From: Mangrovimonas aestuarii
Lineage (GTDB): Bacteria > Bacteroidota > Bacteroidia > Flavobacteriales > Flavobacteriaceae
Reading direction: 5' to 3'
Length of the DNA stretch: 64,000 bases
Assembly: GCF_028767185.1 (NCBI RefSeq)
Contig: NZ_JARACK010000002.1
Span: forward strand, 124,001 to 188,000
Under the pieces are notes generated by a model. The model saw only the letters and a program-made list of their open reading frames with translations. It was not told the DNA's origin and did not search any database. Position numbers and translations under genes: made by a program. This document shows, piece after piece, positions 26,010 through 37,779 of the stretch (position 1 is the stretch's first letter; each line of letters begins with the position of its first letter).

Positions 26010-27191
26010 TTATATATTTATACTGTTTAAAACATCAATAATAATGCCACAACCTTCAATAACTTCCTCATTTGTAATGGTGAGGGGAGGGGTTATTCTA
26101 ATCGCTTTTGGTTCGAAAAGTAGCCAAAATAGGATTAAACCGTTATCCTGACATTTTAAAATAACTTCGCTGGTAATGTCTGCCGAAGGTGTAAATGCAG
26201 CAAGCATAAGGCCTTTACCACGTATTTCGGTAATTAGAGGATGTTTAAGGTGTTCTCTGACCAGCTGTTCTTTTTCTAACGTTTGAGCCATTAAATCGGT
26301 TTCGCAAACTTCTTTTAATGTTGCCAAAGCGGCAGCTGCTATGACGGGGTGTCCGCCAAATGTGGTAATGTGTCCTAGTTTGGGTTGATCTTTAAGAAGC
26401 GACATTAAATCCTGTGAAGCTGTAAATGCTCCAATAGGAAGTCCTCCTCCGAGACCTTTCCCTGTAACTAAAATATCAGGAATACAGTTAAAGTGTTCAA
26501 AACCGAAAAGTTTTCCTGTTCTACCAATACCTGGTTGTATCTCATCTAGGATTAACAATGCTCCAACTTCATCACAACGCTTGCGAACTTTTGTAAGGTA
26601 ATCTTCTTTAGGCATAATGAATCCTGCACCTCCTTGAATGGTTTCCAGAATAACACAAGCTGTTTTGTTGGTGATTTTTTCTAAATCGACATCGTTATTA
26701 AATTCTATAAAATTAATTCCAGGAATTAAAGGCCTAAACGCTTGTTTGCGTTCTTCATAACCCATAACACTCATGGATCCCATAGTATTACCATGATAGG
26801 CATGTTTAGCGGAAATTACTTCACTTCTTCCGGTTGCACGTTTTGCTAGCTTAATAGCTCCTTCTATAGCTTCTGTACCTGAATTTGTTAGGTAGGTTGT
26901 TTCTAATGATGATGGAAGATGTTCTGCTAAGTATTTGGTTAATTCTACCGCGGGTTTTTGGATGTATTCACCATAAACCATAACATGCAGATACTTGTCC
27001 AACTGTTCTTTGATGGCGGTAACCACTTTTGGATGTTTATGTCCTAAACTACAGGCTGACACCCCTGCAACAAAATCTAAATATGCTTTGTTGTTAGAGT
27101 CGTATATGTAAGAACCATCGGCATATGATATTTCCATAGCCAAGGGGTGAGGGGAGGTCTGAGCCTGATATTTAAAAAAGTCGTCTCGCAT
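26010..27191 (-). CDS. Class III PLP-dependent aminotransferase
   Basis: A 393-residue fold type I aminotransferase of the acetylornithine/ornithine/4-aminobutyrate group. It shows FVAGVSACSLGHKHP near the N-terminus, TNSGTEAIEGAIKLAKRATGR at the cofactor phosphate site, LILDEIQPGIGRTGKLF (the PLP-binding Asp), and the Schiff-base Lys in VTGKGLGGGLPIGAF (about residue 241). The specific substrate cannot be assigned: no arginine or lysine biosynthesis genes are nearby, so argD is not claimed. Its ATG overlaps the stop of the OstA-like gene by one base, showing translational coupling with an envelope gene. This odd pairing recurs in Flavobacteriaceae as far as I recall. Confidence 0.88.
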   Translation of the reverse strand: MRDDFFKYQAQTSPHPLAMEISYADGSYIYDSNNKAYLDFVAGVSACSLGHKHPKVVTAIKEQLDKYLHVMVYGEYIQKPAVELTKYLAEHLPSSLETTYLTNSGTEAIEGAIKLAKRATGRSEVISAKHAYHGNTMGSMSVMGYEERKQAFRPLIPGINFIEFNNDVDLEKITNKTACVILETIQGGAGFIMPKEDYLTKVRKRCDEVGALLILDEIQPGIGRTGKLFGFEHFNCIPDILVTGKGLGGGLPIGAFTASQDLMSLLKDQPKLGHITTFGGHPVIAAAALATLKEVCETDLMAQTLEKEQLVREHLKHPLITEIRGKGLMLAAFTPSADITSEVILKCQDNGLILFWLLFEPKAIRITPPLTITNEEVIEGCGIIIDVLNSINI

Positions 27192-28993
27192 TATTGCTTT
27201 TTAAGATTAGGATTAAGGGACTTTAATTGTTGTTGCTTTGGAGCTTTGTTTATTTTTTTTGGTAATGTTCTCGATGCCCTTGAAGGCAATGTATCATTTG
27301 TTTGTTGTTTAGATTCCTTATCCGCTTTTTCAATACGTTTTAGCATTTTTTCGTCAACAAACTCTTCTTGAGGCTCATAAGGATCTAATCCTTTAATTAC
27401 TGGTAACTCCAAAGGAGGGTCACCCTTGAATAAATCTTCGACGCTTGAGGGGCGTTCATCACCACGCCAATCAAAGCCTTTTAGTTTACGAACATTTTCA
27501 GGGAATTGTTCTTCAGGGTAAGTTGCACCATCAACTTGTTTTATCTTACGTACTTCATCAATCATATTTTCCGAGAAGAAAAGTTTCATTGACCCTGATC
27601 TAGATTTGTCAATTCCTACCAGTTCTTGGTTCTCGTTGCGTAAATAATAAATGGACTCAGCGTTTTTTATAATGTCTACTGTATTCAAATTGTTGTTGTC
27701 ATCAAATAGTCCAACCAACCGCTTGCCAGTAATTTGGTTGAAGCCATCATCAAGAGTGTCTTTGCTAATTAAAAAGGCGTCGTAGAACACAATGAGGGAA
27801 TCTAGTTTCTCTGTTTTAGGGTTCGATTTTAGATGTATTGTATCTCCTGTCATTTGGTTGTCAATATTCCATAAAATTGGACGACGTTTTACGGCAAAGG
27901 CATCACCACTTGACAATCGCGATAGATTTATCATTTGGGTAAGTCCCGTTTTATGGTCAACATGAACCGAATCTGCTTTTCCACTCATATCCGATTTGTA
28001 CATTTTCACATTCCTGAAAGCTCTAGTAATACGATGTTCAGGTGTTCCTGTAACCATAAGCGTATCACTGTGCATATAAATAGAGTCGTTATCCTGAACG
28101 GTAATAGCCAAAGCGCGTTTGGTTATAAAAACGGAATCTTTATCCTTATAGACTTCAGCATAATGCCCTTTGATAATACTATGATTTAAAGTATCCGTAA
28201 CTTTAATGTTATTGTTTGCAGATGCAAAACTGCGATTACGGTCAAAAAACAAACTATCTCCTTCAACAATACGATTGTCGTAATCAATACGTGATTTTTT
28301 TACAAAATAACCAGTATCGTTTTGTGTGTCGTAAAAACCTCGTTCACAGTAAATTTTGCTTTCTTCACCTGTTATTGTACTTGGCCCATACATAAAAGCA
28401 TACCCTGTTTCTGTGTAATAATCCAGCTGTTGCGTTTCCATTGTATAATCAGGATTAACCAAAACCACATTGTCAACAAATTTATACTTTTGAGTATCCA
28501 TATAATAACGTCCAATTCTACTGGTTATGGTTCCAGATGTATCTCGAACTACGGTACCACCACTTTGGTAATAGGTTTGTTGCCTTGTGCGGTCGAAATA
28601 CAATGTGTCCGTGGTTAACGTTGAGCTGGGGTCTGTTAGCTTAACATTACCACTAGCAAAGGCCAATTGAGTTTTTCCGCTATATTCAACATAGTTCGAA
28701 ACCATATTAATAGTATCACCTTGAATCATCTTGACATTACCATATGCTTCAATAAAATCGTCATTGGCGTAATGAATGGCTTGATCACACCACATGTTTA
28801 CACCTTCATGAACAATGTGCACTTGGCTCTGGTCGTTTCTGGTAAGGACTTTGGCTCCAGGGTATTTTTCTTCGTCTACAGTCAGGAAACCTGAGTATTT
28901 TATGGTGATTCGCTTTTGTTCCTGAGCTACAGAATTTAAACTGCTCAATACCCCGATAAAGAGGCATAATAAAAGACGATAGGGTACTTTCAA
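27191..28993 (-). CDS. OstA/LptA-like periplasmic protein (lipopolysaccharide transport)
   Basis: An exported protein of about 600 residues. The preferred start is TTG at 28993 (KVPYRLLLCLFIGVLSSLNS, cleavage near VAQ|EQ); a TTG at 29014 is possible, but a promoter-like element overlaps it. From residue 35 to about 400 it shows the OstA jellyroll pattern of repeated short beta strands. Examples are IHYANDDFIEAYGNVKMIQGDTINM, LAFASGNVKLTDPSSTLTTDTLYF and YAFMYGPSTITGE. This is the LptA/LptD-N-type architecture that binds lipid A. The C-terminus is Lys/Pro-rich and low in complexity. It lacks an LptD-sized barrel. With lptB and kdsD elsewhere in the window it is expected to serve LPS transport. 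Confidence 0.82.
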   Translation of the reverse strand: MKVPYRLLLCLFIGVLSSLNSVAQEQKRITIKYSGFLTVDEEKYPGAKVLTRNDQSQVHIVHEGVNMWCDQAIHYANDDFIEAYGNVKMIQGDTINMVSNYVEYSGKTQLAFASGNVKLTDPSSTLTTDTLYFDRTRQQTYYQSGGTVVRDTSGTITSRIGRYYMDTQKYKFVDNVVLVNPDYTMETQQLDYYTETGYAFMYGPSTITGEESKIYCERGFYDTQNDTGYFVKKSRIDYDNRIVEGDSLFFDRNRSFASANNNIKVTDTLNHSIIKGHYAEVYKDKDSVFITKRALAITVQDNDSIYMHSDTLMVTGTPEHRITRAFRNVKMYKSDMSGKADSVHVDHKTGLTQMINLSRLSSGDAFAVKRRPILWNIDNQMTGDTIHLKSNPKTEKLDSLIVFYDAFLISKDTLDDGFNQITGKRLVGLFDDNNNLNTVDIIKNAESIYYLRNENQELVGIDKSRSGSMKLFFSENMIDEVRKIKQVDGATYPEEQFPENVRKLKGFDWRGDERPSSVEDLFKGDPPLELPVIKGLDPYEPQEEFVDEKMLKRIEKADKESKQQTNDTLPSRASRTLPKKINKAPKQQQLKSLNPNLKKQ

Positions 28994-29011
28994 AATTGTA
29001 GTGTTTATGAG

Positions 29012-29019
29012 CAAAAATA
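29012..29019 (-). promoter_or_regulatory. Putative -7 element of the OstA-like gene
   Basis: Minus strand TATTTTTG, a perfect match to TAnnTTTG. It overlaps the longest possible start (29014), which favours the TTG at 28993. The -33 element was not identified. Confidence 0.4.
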
Positions 29020-29066
29020 ATGATTAAAATAGAGTTGAATCAATGTCCTTAAGAAATATTTAATAC

Positions 29067-29100
29067 AAAAAAACCTGCCCGAAAATAGAGGGCAGGTTTT
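29067..29100 (-). terminator. Intrinsic terminator of purA
   Basis: A perfect 11-bp stem (29070-29080 with 29090-29100, AAAACCTGCCC / GGGCAGGTTTT), giving a T7 run on the minus strand. It lies 23 bp past the purA stop and closes the rsh-fur-purA unit. Confidence 0.88.
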
Positions 29101-29123
29101 GATATTTGTGATTCAGAATAGGA

Positions 29124-30395
29124 TTATCTGAAAATAGTTTCTTTTCTATCAGGTCCTACCGATACAATAGTGATAGGCGTTTCAAGCTCTTTTTCCAAGA
29201 ATTCAATATAATCCTTAAGTGCTTGAGGTAAGCTGTCTGCATCGGTCATATTAGTAAGGTCTTCTTTCCAACCTTTCATTTCGGTGTAAACCGGTTCTAC
29301 ATTTTCTGGTTCGATGTTGTATGGTAAATGTGAAATGGTTTCTCCTTTGTATTTGTATTCAGTACATACTTTTAAGGTGTCAAAACCAGAAAGCACATCG
29401 GCTTTCATCATCATCAACTGAGTAACTCCATTTACTTGGCAAGCATACTTTAGAGCTACTAAATCCAGCCATCCACAACGACGTGGACGACCAGTGGTTG
29501 CTCCAAACTCGTTACCAACCTTAGCCATAGTAGCACCATTTTCATCAAATAGCTCAGTAGGGAATGGTCCAGAACCTACACGGGTAGTGTAAGCCTTGAA
29601 GATACCATAAACATCACCAATTTTGTTAGGTGCTACACCCAAACCTGTACAAGCACCAGCTGCAGTAGTGTTACTTGAAGTAACGAATGGGTAAGTACCA
29701 AAGTCAATATCCAATAAAGATCCTTGAGCACCTTCTGCCAAAATAGTTTTTTCGTCCTTTTGAGCTTGGAATATGTATTCTTCACTATCAATGAACTGAA
29801 GTCCTTTTAAAATGTCAACGGCAGCAAAGAATTCCTGTTCCAATTCATCTAAGTTGTACTGGATATCTACATCGTAGAACTTAATCATAGCCTCATGCTT
29901 GTCAGCTAATGCACGGTACCGTTCTTGCCAGTCGCTAAGTTCTAAATCACCTACACGAATTCCGTTACGTCCCGTTTTATCCATATAAGTTGGGCCAATA
30001 CCTTTAAGGGTAGAGCCAATTTTGGCTTTCCCTTTAGACGCTTCACTAGCAGCATCCAACAAACGGTGAGTAGGTAAAATAATATGAGCCTTACGAGAGA
30101 TTAAAAGTGATTTTTTGTAGTTCACATTTTGTTCGTCTAGCTTTTCTAGTTCCTTTCTGAAAATAACAGGGTCGATAACCACTCCGTTACCAACAAGGTT
30201 AATGGCATCGTCGTGAAAAATTCCCGAAGGAATGGTATGCAATACATGCTTTTTACCGTTAAAAACCAAAGTGTGCCCTGCATTAGGTCCACCTTGAAAG
30301 CGTGCAATAATATTATATTTAGAGGTTAGTACATCAACAATCTTTCCCTTGCCTTCGTCTCCCCATTGAAGTCCTAGTAGTAAATCTACTGCCAT
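29124..30395 (-). CDS. purA: Adenylosuccinate synthetase
   Basis: Joins IMP and aspartate with GTP to form adenylosuccinate, the first step from IMP to AMP. The 423-residue protein begins with LLGLQWGDEGKGKIVD (GTP/phosphate-binding glycine loop with catalytic Asp). It continues with GGPNAGHTLV (catalytic His), SGIFHDDAINLVGNGVVIDP, GPTYMDKTGRNGIRVGDL, EGAQGSLLDIDFGTYPFVTSSNT, and the C-terminal GPDRKETI. Length and motifs match the family. It follows the Fur-like gene by 20 bp on the same strand and ends at a strong terminator, so rsh, fur-like and purA probably form one transcript linking stringent response and purine supply. Confidence 0.97.
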   Translation of the reverse strand: MAVDLLLGLQWGDEGKGKIVDVLTSKYNIIARFQGGPNAGHTLVFNGKKHVLHTIPSGIFHDDAINLVGNGVVIDPVIFRKELEKLDEQNVNYKKSLLISRKAHIILPTHRLLDAASEASKGKAKIGSTLKGIGPTYMDKTGRNGIRVGDLELSDWQERYRALADKHEAMIKFYDVDIQYNLDELEQEFFAAVDILKGLQFIDSEEYIFQAQKDEKTILAEGAQGSLLDIDFGTYPFVTSSNTTAAGACTGLGVAPNKIGDVYGIFKAYTTRVGSGPFPTELFDENGATMAKVGNEFGATTGRPRRCGWLDLVALKYACQVNGVTQLMMMKADVLSGFDTLKVCTEYKYKGETISHLPYNIEPENVEPVYTEMKGWKEDLTNMTDADSLPQALKDYIEFLEKELETPITIVSVGPDRKETIFR

Positions 30396-30415
30396 TTATA
30401 AAAAATTAAGAATTC

Positions 30416-33113
<2,698 letters not shown>

Positions 33114-33177
33114 AAAACTAAAAATAGGATAAAGTATTATAACATACAATAAAATCTAGTTTTTTTGAGCAGCCTTT

Positions 33178-34410
33178 TTAAGACTTTAAATTTCTTATTC
33201 TCTGTAATAATGTTGGGTGAGAATAGTGCATAAACACATAAGCTGGATGAGGGGTAAGGTTGCTCAAGCTGTTCTTCGAAAGTTTTTTAAGTCCACTAAT
33301 TAATGGTTCCCAAGCAAAGGTGTTTTTAGCATAGTCGTCTGCTTGGTATTCAAACTTTCTGGACATAAAATTCATTACCAGTCCTGTAATCTCACTAATA
33401 GGGCTATAAAGCAACCCAAAAGCAATTAAACCAACATGAAAACTTGGTATGTCAACACCTAGTGCATTCGATAAAAGCGGATTAGAAATAAAAATAGAAA
33501 GGATGTATAAAGTTAAACCGGTTAAAAGTATCGATGTGATTAAATTGAAGATAATATGTTTCTTTTTGTAGTGACCTACTTCATGGGCCAATACAGCTAC
33601 TATTTCGTCTTCTTCAAGGTCGTTTATTAAGGTGTCGTATAAGGTAACACGTTTTTCACTGCCAAAGCCAGAGAAATAAGCATTGGCTTTAGTACTTCGC
33701 TTAGAACCGTCGATTACAAATATTTTACTCAACTGAAATCCAACAGACTCAGCGTAAGTTGCAATTTTTTGTCTTAAATCACCATCTTCCAATGGGGTTT
33801 GTTTGTTAAATAAAGGCACAATCAGTCTAGAATAGAACATGTTCATAAATACCGTAAATAAAGTAATTATACCCCAAGCATATAACCAGAATTGGTTGCC
33901 GGTTAATTGATAGAACCAAATGATCAATGCTAAAATACCGCCACCTAATAAGGCAGTCATCAGCAAGCCTTTAATTTTATCGAGAACAAAGGTCATTTTT
34001 GTTGTTTTGTTGAACTTAAAACGTTCTTCAATCACAAAGGTTTTGTAATAGGAGAATGGGGTTGTAATCAAATCACTGCCTATCATAATAATTCCGAAGA
34101 ATATTAAAGCAATGAGAATAGGTTTGTCAGTAAATCCTCGAGCGATATTGTCAACCTTTTCAAAACCATCGAACAGCAAGAACGCTAGAGTTAAAGCTAT
34201 CGAAAAAGTAGAGCTCATAACTCCGAACTTATAATTTGCAGCTTTATAGGCTTGCGATTTTTTATATTCCTCCTCTTCATAAACATCACCAAGCTCATTG
34301 GGAACAGGATCGTTGAAGTGCTTGGCGTTAAGCGCATCAAGAGCCTTGTCAACTATGAAGTTGAGAATAATGATTCCTATGATTATATAGAATAGCGTTT
34401 CTGCGGTCAT
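33178..34410 (-). CDS. M48 family zinc metallopeptidase (CAAX protease/Ste24-like)
   Basis: A 410-residue inner-membrane protease with at least six hydrophobic segments. The zinc-binding motif VLAHEVGHYKKKH (HExxH, about residues 275-287) and the third ligand in FEYQADDYA mark M48A, the Ste24/CAAX prenyl protease type 1 branch. NAYFSGFGSEKRVTLYDTLI precedes the active site, as in the family. The Bacteroidetes substrate is unknown; membrane-protein quality control is the likely role, because prenylation is not expected. It ends 64 bp before the rsh ATG on the same strand, with no terminator between. Confidence 0.92.
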   Translation of the reverse strand: MTAETLFYIIIGIIILNFIVDKALDALNAKHFNDPVPNELGDVYEEEEYKKSQAYKAANYKFGVMSSTFSIALTLAFLLFDGFEKVDNIARGFTDKPILIALIFFGIIMIGSDLITTPFSYYKTFVIEERFKFNKTTKMTFVLDKIKGLLMTALLGGGILALIIWFYQLTGNQFWLYAWGIITLFTVFMNMFYSRLIVPLFNKQTPLEDGDLRQKIATYAESVGFQLSKIFVIDGSKRSTKANAYFSGFGSEKRVTLYDTLINDLEEDEIVAVLAHEVGHYKKKHIIFNLITSILLTGLTLYILSIFISNPLLSNALGVDIPSFHVGLIAFGLLYSPISEITGLVMNFMSRKFEYQADDYAKNTFAWEPLISGLKKLSKNSLSNLTPHPAYVFMHYSHPTLLQRIRNLKS

Positions 34411-34460
34411 GTTGTCAATTGAAAAGTTATAATAAAAATTGAAATTATAAGGATTGAATA

Positions 34461-35267
34461 TTATTCAAATCCACGTTGGCGTTTTGCCTCAAAAATAAGG
34501 ATTCCTGCAGCAACAGAGACGTTCATAGAATCTATTTCTCCCTGCATGGGGATAATAATATTTTGTGTTGATGCCTCAAGCCATTCGTCTGTTAGTCCAG
34601 TAGCTTCAGTGCCTACAACAATGGCCGTAGGTTTTGTGTAATCTAGAGTATGGTAATTTACTGAAGCTTGAAGAGCAGCACAGTACATGTTGATGTTATT
34701 GTTCTTTAAAAAATCTATAATTTCCACAGTAGTTCCAGTAGCAATGTTGTTGGTAAAAACACAGCCTACACTCGAACGGATGATATTAGGGTTATAAAAA
34801 TCTGTCTTAGGATTGGCGATTATTACCGCATCAACATTAGCTGCATCGGCGGTACGTAACAAGGCACCTATATTACCCGGTTTTTCTGGGGCTTCTGCGA
34901 TCAAAATCAATGGACTTATACTGTTAAGTTCTAAATCCTTTAATTTGTGCTTTTTAGGTTTGGCAACAGCAATAAGACCTTCTGTAGAATCTCGGTGTGC
35001 TAATTTTTGATAGACTTCTTTTGAGATTTCTATACGGTTTGGATTTTGTTTTTTTTTAAGAAGGGTATTTATTTCTTCTTCATTACAGACCTCTGGAACA
35101 AATAAAACCGTATCCAACTCATAATCTCCATTTACAGCCAATTTTACTTCGCGTACCCCTTCAATAAGAAACAAATTAGACTTACGTCGATCACGAGATT
35201 TGTCCTTAAGCTGAACTAGCTGCTTAATATATGTGTTTTGAGGGCTTGTTATGGTTTTATTGTGCAT
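34461..35267 (-). CDS. TrmH/SpoU-family RNA 2'-O-methyltransferase
   Basis: A 268-residue SPOUT methyltransferase. The N-terminal substrate-binding part (SPQNTYIKQLVQLKDKSRDRRK...FLIEGVREVKLA) is characteristic of the RlmB/TrmH-like subgroup. The knot region carries AEAPEKPGNIGALLRTADAA, VVGTEATGLTDEWL and IPMQGEIDSMNVSVAAGILIFE, with the SAM-binding and catalytic Asn motifs. The RNA target, rRNA or tRNA, cannot be set from sequence. A promoter-like TAAATTTG lies 29 bp upstream on the minus strand. The M48 gene follows after a 50-bp gap. Confidence 0.92.
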   Translation of the reverse strand: MHNKTITSPQNTYIKQLVQLKDKSRDRRKSNLFLIEGVREVKLAVNGDYELDTVLFVPEVCNEEEINTLLKKKQNPNRIEISKEVYQKLAHRDSTEGLIAVAKPKKHKLKDLELNSISPLILIAEAPEKPGNIGALLRTADAANVDAVIIANPKTDFYNPNIIRSSVGCVFTNNIATGTTVEIIDFLKNNNINMYCAALQASVNYHTLDYTKPTAIVVGTEATGLTDEWLEASTQNIIIPMQGEIDSMNVSVAAGILIFEAKRQRGFE

Positions 35268-35295
35268 GGAAACTGATAACTGCTAATAATTGAGG

Positions 35296-35303
35296 CAAAT
35301 TTA
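35296..35303 (-). promoter_or_regulatory. Putative -7 element of the TrmH-like gene
   Basis: Minus strand TAAATTTG, an exact match to the Bacteroidetes -7 consensus, placed 28 bp before the ATG. The -33 element is not evident. Confidence 0.42.
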
Positions 35304-35453
35304 CATCTTTATTATAGAACATAATGTTATTTGCTAATGGTTAGCTCAATATAACAGGAATGAAATGTATTTCCTACTAATTTAATTGTATTATGTTGAA
35401 ACAATGAAAAATAAATAAACCAAAAAAGTATGAATAATTTATTCTTTAAGTAC

Positions 35454-35939
35454 TTAGTGGTGTTTTTTATTTACCACATTTAATAATTTACCATAATCAA
35501 CCATACACATCTCTAAATTGATATTGATTGTTTTGGGAGTAGTTTCCAGTTGGCGTTTTGCGGTTATTTTATAAAAAGTTTTGAAGTTTTTACTGGATAC
35601 ATTGCCATTAAGTGTTAATTGAAGGTGGTTTTGCTTTCCCAACATAACCAATTCCATATTTTCAATTTCACCATGAGGTATTGCCTCTTTCATAATGCGT
35701 CTGTCATAAACACCTTTATCGTTAATAGTGATTACAGGTTTAAAACTAAATAGGTTTTTAATCACTATAATGCTGATGGTAGCTGACAATATTAAATTAA
35801 GATAGCCGGCAATTTGGATTAATAGATATGGAGCTTTAATAGCTTTGACTCCTAAATACCATATTCCAATAGCTAAAAGGACAAGAAGGAAAAAGTTTTT
35901 GTTAGATCGGTGTATATTAATGTTTTTAGGCTCTGTCAT
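35454..35939 (-). CDS. Small membrane protein with a PH-like C-terminal region
   Basis: A 161-residue protein with two hydrophobic segments in the first 70 residues (FFLLVLLAIGIWYLGV, LNLILSATISIIVI). A soluble C-terminal beta-rich part follows (PVITINDKGVYDRRIMKEAIPHGEIENMELV), resembling the bacterial PH-like domain of STM3941-type proteins. Start choice: the ATG at 35939 follows the terC stop by one base; a longer ORF to 36026 would overlap terC by 86 bases and has no family-like sequence. Likely coupled to terC. Function unknown. Confidence 0.72.
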   Translation of the reverse strand: MTEPKNINIHRSNKNFFLLVLLAIGIWYLGVKAIKAPYLLIQIAGYLNLILSATISIIVIKNLFSFKPVITINDKGVYDRRIMKEAIPHGEIENMELVMLGKQNHLQLTLNGNVSSKNFKTFYKITAKRQLETTPKTININLEMCMVDYGKLLNVVNKKHH

Positions 35940-35940
35940 T

Positions 35941-36750
35941 TTATACGTTTTGAGATTTTTTCCTTTCAATTTTCTTTTTAATTCGGAAGTTGAGGAACTC
36001 CACGAATAGAGAGAAAGCAATGGCAAAATACAGATAGCCTTTAGGAATAGCTCCTATTTCGTTATTGAAAACCACGGTGTGAGACAGGTGTGCTGCTTCT
36101 GTAATTAGCATGAAACCAATTAATATCAGGAATGCTAGACCCAATAATTGCATAGATGGATGCTCATTAATGAAATTGCGTATTGGGTTGGCAAACAGCA
36201 TCATAATTAGTATGGATATAACTACAGCAATAATCATCAAGACTAGAGCGTGATTTGGATCTGGTGAAAGGCCGTTGGTCATTCCTACTGCAGTTAAAAT
36301 GGAATCTATAGAAAAGATAAAGTCGATAATTACGATTTGAAAAACGGCTTTACCCAACGTATCTAGCACTTTCTTTTTAATGCCTTCTTCACCATGTTCT
36401 GGCATTTCAACTTTTTCATGTATTTCGGAAGTACTTTTGTAGATTAGAAATAATCCACCAGCAAATAAAATTATGCTTTGCCAACTAATGGCCGTTGAAA
36501 TCCAGCTTGTTTCCAGGTGGTAAAATGGTTCTTTTAACCCCACTAAATAGGAGACAAAGAAAAGAAGGATTACACGTTGTACCATGGCTAGGATTAAACC
36601 TATATTGGTAGCTTTACCACGTTGGTGCTCAGGGAGTTTGTTTGCCGCTATGGAAATGAAAACAATATTGTCTATCCCAAGAACGATTTCCAAAAAGGTT
36701 AAGGTGAGCAAGGCAACAATAGCATCACCAGAGAGTAAAAAGTCTAACAT
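35941..36750 (-). CDS. TerC family integral membrane protein
   Basis: A 269-residue polytopic protein of the TerC/Alx family. It has the N-terminal ALLTLTFLEIVLGIDNIVFI and the mid-protein VIIDFIFSIDSILTAVGMT. Each holds the conserved acidic residue in a membrane helix (Asp in GIDN, and Asp in SID) that is thought to coordinate metal. Family members export manganese or calcium or assist metalation of secreted proteins; older links to tellurite resistance are not specific. Its small downstream membrane-protein neighbour may be a partner. No metal-responsive riboswitch was seen upstream. Confidence 0.92.
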   Translation of the reverse strand: MLDFLLSGDAIVALLTLTFLEIVLGIDNIVFISIAANKLPEHQRGKATNIGLILAMVQRVILLFFVSYLVGLKEPFYHLETSWISTAISWQSIILFAGGLFLIYKSTSEIHEKVEMPEHGEEGIKKKVLDTLGKAVFQIVIIDFIFSIDSILTAVGMTNGLSPDPNHALVLMIIAVVISILIMMLFANPIRNFINEHPSMQLLGLAFLILIGFMLITEAAHLSHTVVFNNEIGAIPKGYLYFAIAFSLFVEFLNFRIKKKIERKKSQNV

Positions 36751-36816
36751 GGTGTAGTGGTTTAGTGATGTTAAAAATAACTAAAATTTGTAAACATTAA
36801 GTGAATAAATGAACTC

Positions 36817-37749
36817 TTAATTAGGAGGATCAATCAATACCTTATTAAGTGTTTCAATAACAGAATTGGCCGAGGTTTTATAATCAAACCAAATAGTTTC
36901 TTGGTTTCTTTTAAACCAAGTTAATTGCCGCTTAGCAAAGCGTCTCGAGTTCTTCTTTATTTCTGAAATGGCAAATTCCAAAGACCACTCATCATTAAAA
37001 TATTTAAAGAGTTCTTTATAGCCAACAGTATTCAGGGCATTGAGCTGCTGTTTAGGAATAAGGGCTTTAGCCTCTTCCAGTAATCCCTGTTTTACCATTA
37101 AATCTACACGAAGATTTATCCTGTCGTAAATGACTTGTCTATCAGCTGTTAGTCCAATATTTATTGTTTTAAAAGGTCTGTCTTCTTTTGCTTTATTCAA
37201 AAAAGAAGAGTAAGGTTGATTGCTGCCAATTGAAACCTCAAGAGCTCTTATCACTCGATGGGGATTATCAATAGCAATATTTTCATATGAAACAGGGTCG
37301 AGTTCTTTTAACTGCTGTTGTAAAGGCTCTAATCCTTGAGTTTCCAAAATAATGTTTAGGTTTTCTCTAATTTTGGGATCAATATCCGGGAAATCGTCCA
37401 GTCCTTTAGTAACTGCATCTACATAGAGTCCTGACCCTCCAACCATGATTACCACATCATATGTTTTATAAAGCTCGTCTAAGATATTTAGAGCATCACG
37501 TTCAAAATCTCCTACGCTATAATTTTCCTCAACCGATTTATGATGGATACAATAATGAGGAGCAGCATCAAGCTCTTCCTTTGTTGGTGCTGCTGTCCCA
37601 ATCTGCATCTCTTTAAAAAACTGACGAGAGTCTGCAGAAACGATAGCTGTATTATAGTGTTGCGCTAGTTTTATACTCAAAGCGGTTTTTCCAATTGCAG
37701 TAGGACCAACAATACTTATTAGATATTTATTAGGAAGTTGTGTTTTAAT
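36817..37749 (-). CDS. miaA: tRNA dimethylallyltransferase MiaA, apparently without a standard start codon
   Basis: Adds dimethylallyl to A37 of tRNAs reading UNN codons. Motifs include VSADSRQFFKEM, GGSGLYVDAV, RVIRALEV and RRFAKRQLTWFKRN. The P-loop GPTAIGKT is encoded at about 37693-37716, upstream of the first ATG/GTG/TTG start in this frame (TTG at 37680), which would delete it. The open frame extends to the in-frame TAA at 37782-37780, which is also the stop of the upstream channel gene, and contains no ATG, GTG or TTG. A start at ATT 37749 gives 310 residues beginning KTQLPNKYLISIV after Met, the usual size (E. coli 316). Start assignment is inferred; identity is firm. The channel and miaA share one frame, separated only by that stop. 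Confidence 0.85.
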   Translation of the reverse strand: MKTQLPNKYLISIVGPTAIGKTALSIKLAQHYNTAIVSADSRQFFKEMQIGTAAPTKEELDAAPHYCIHHKSVEENYSVGDFERDALNILDELYKTYDVVIMVGGSGLYVDAVTKGLDDFPDIDPKIRENLNIILETQGLEPLQQQLKELDPVSYENIAIDNPHRVIRALEVSIGSNQPYSSFLNKAKEDRPFKTINIGLTADRQVIYDRINLRVDLMVKQGLLEEAKALIPKQQLNALNTVGYKELFKYFNDEWSLEFAISEIKKNSRRFAKRQLTWFKRNQETIWFDYKTSANSVIETLNKVLIDPPN

Positions 37750-37779
37750 GGGTTCGGATTTAAAAAGTTGTTCTATAGT

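Noticed and set aside
26010-27191. Naming the aminotransferase argD or gabT
   Set aside because: The class III family is clear, but no pathway genes or specificity residues identify the substrate.
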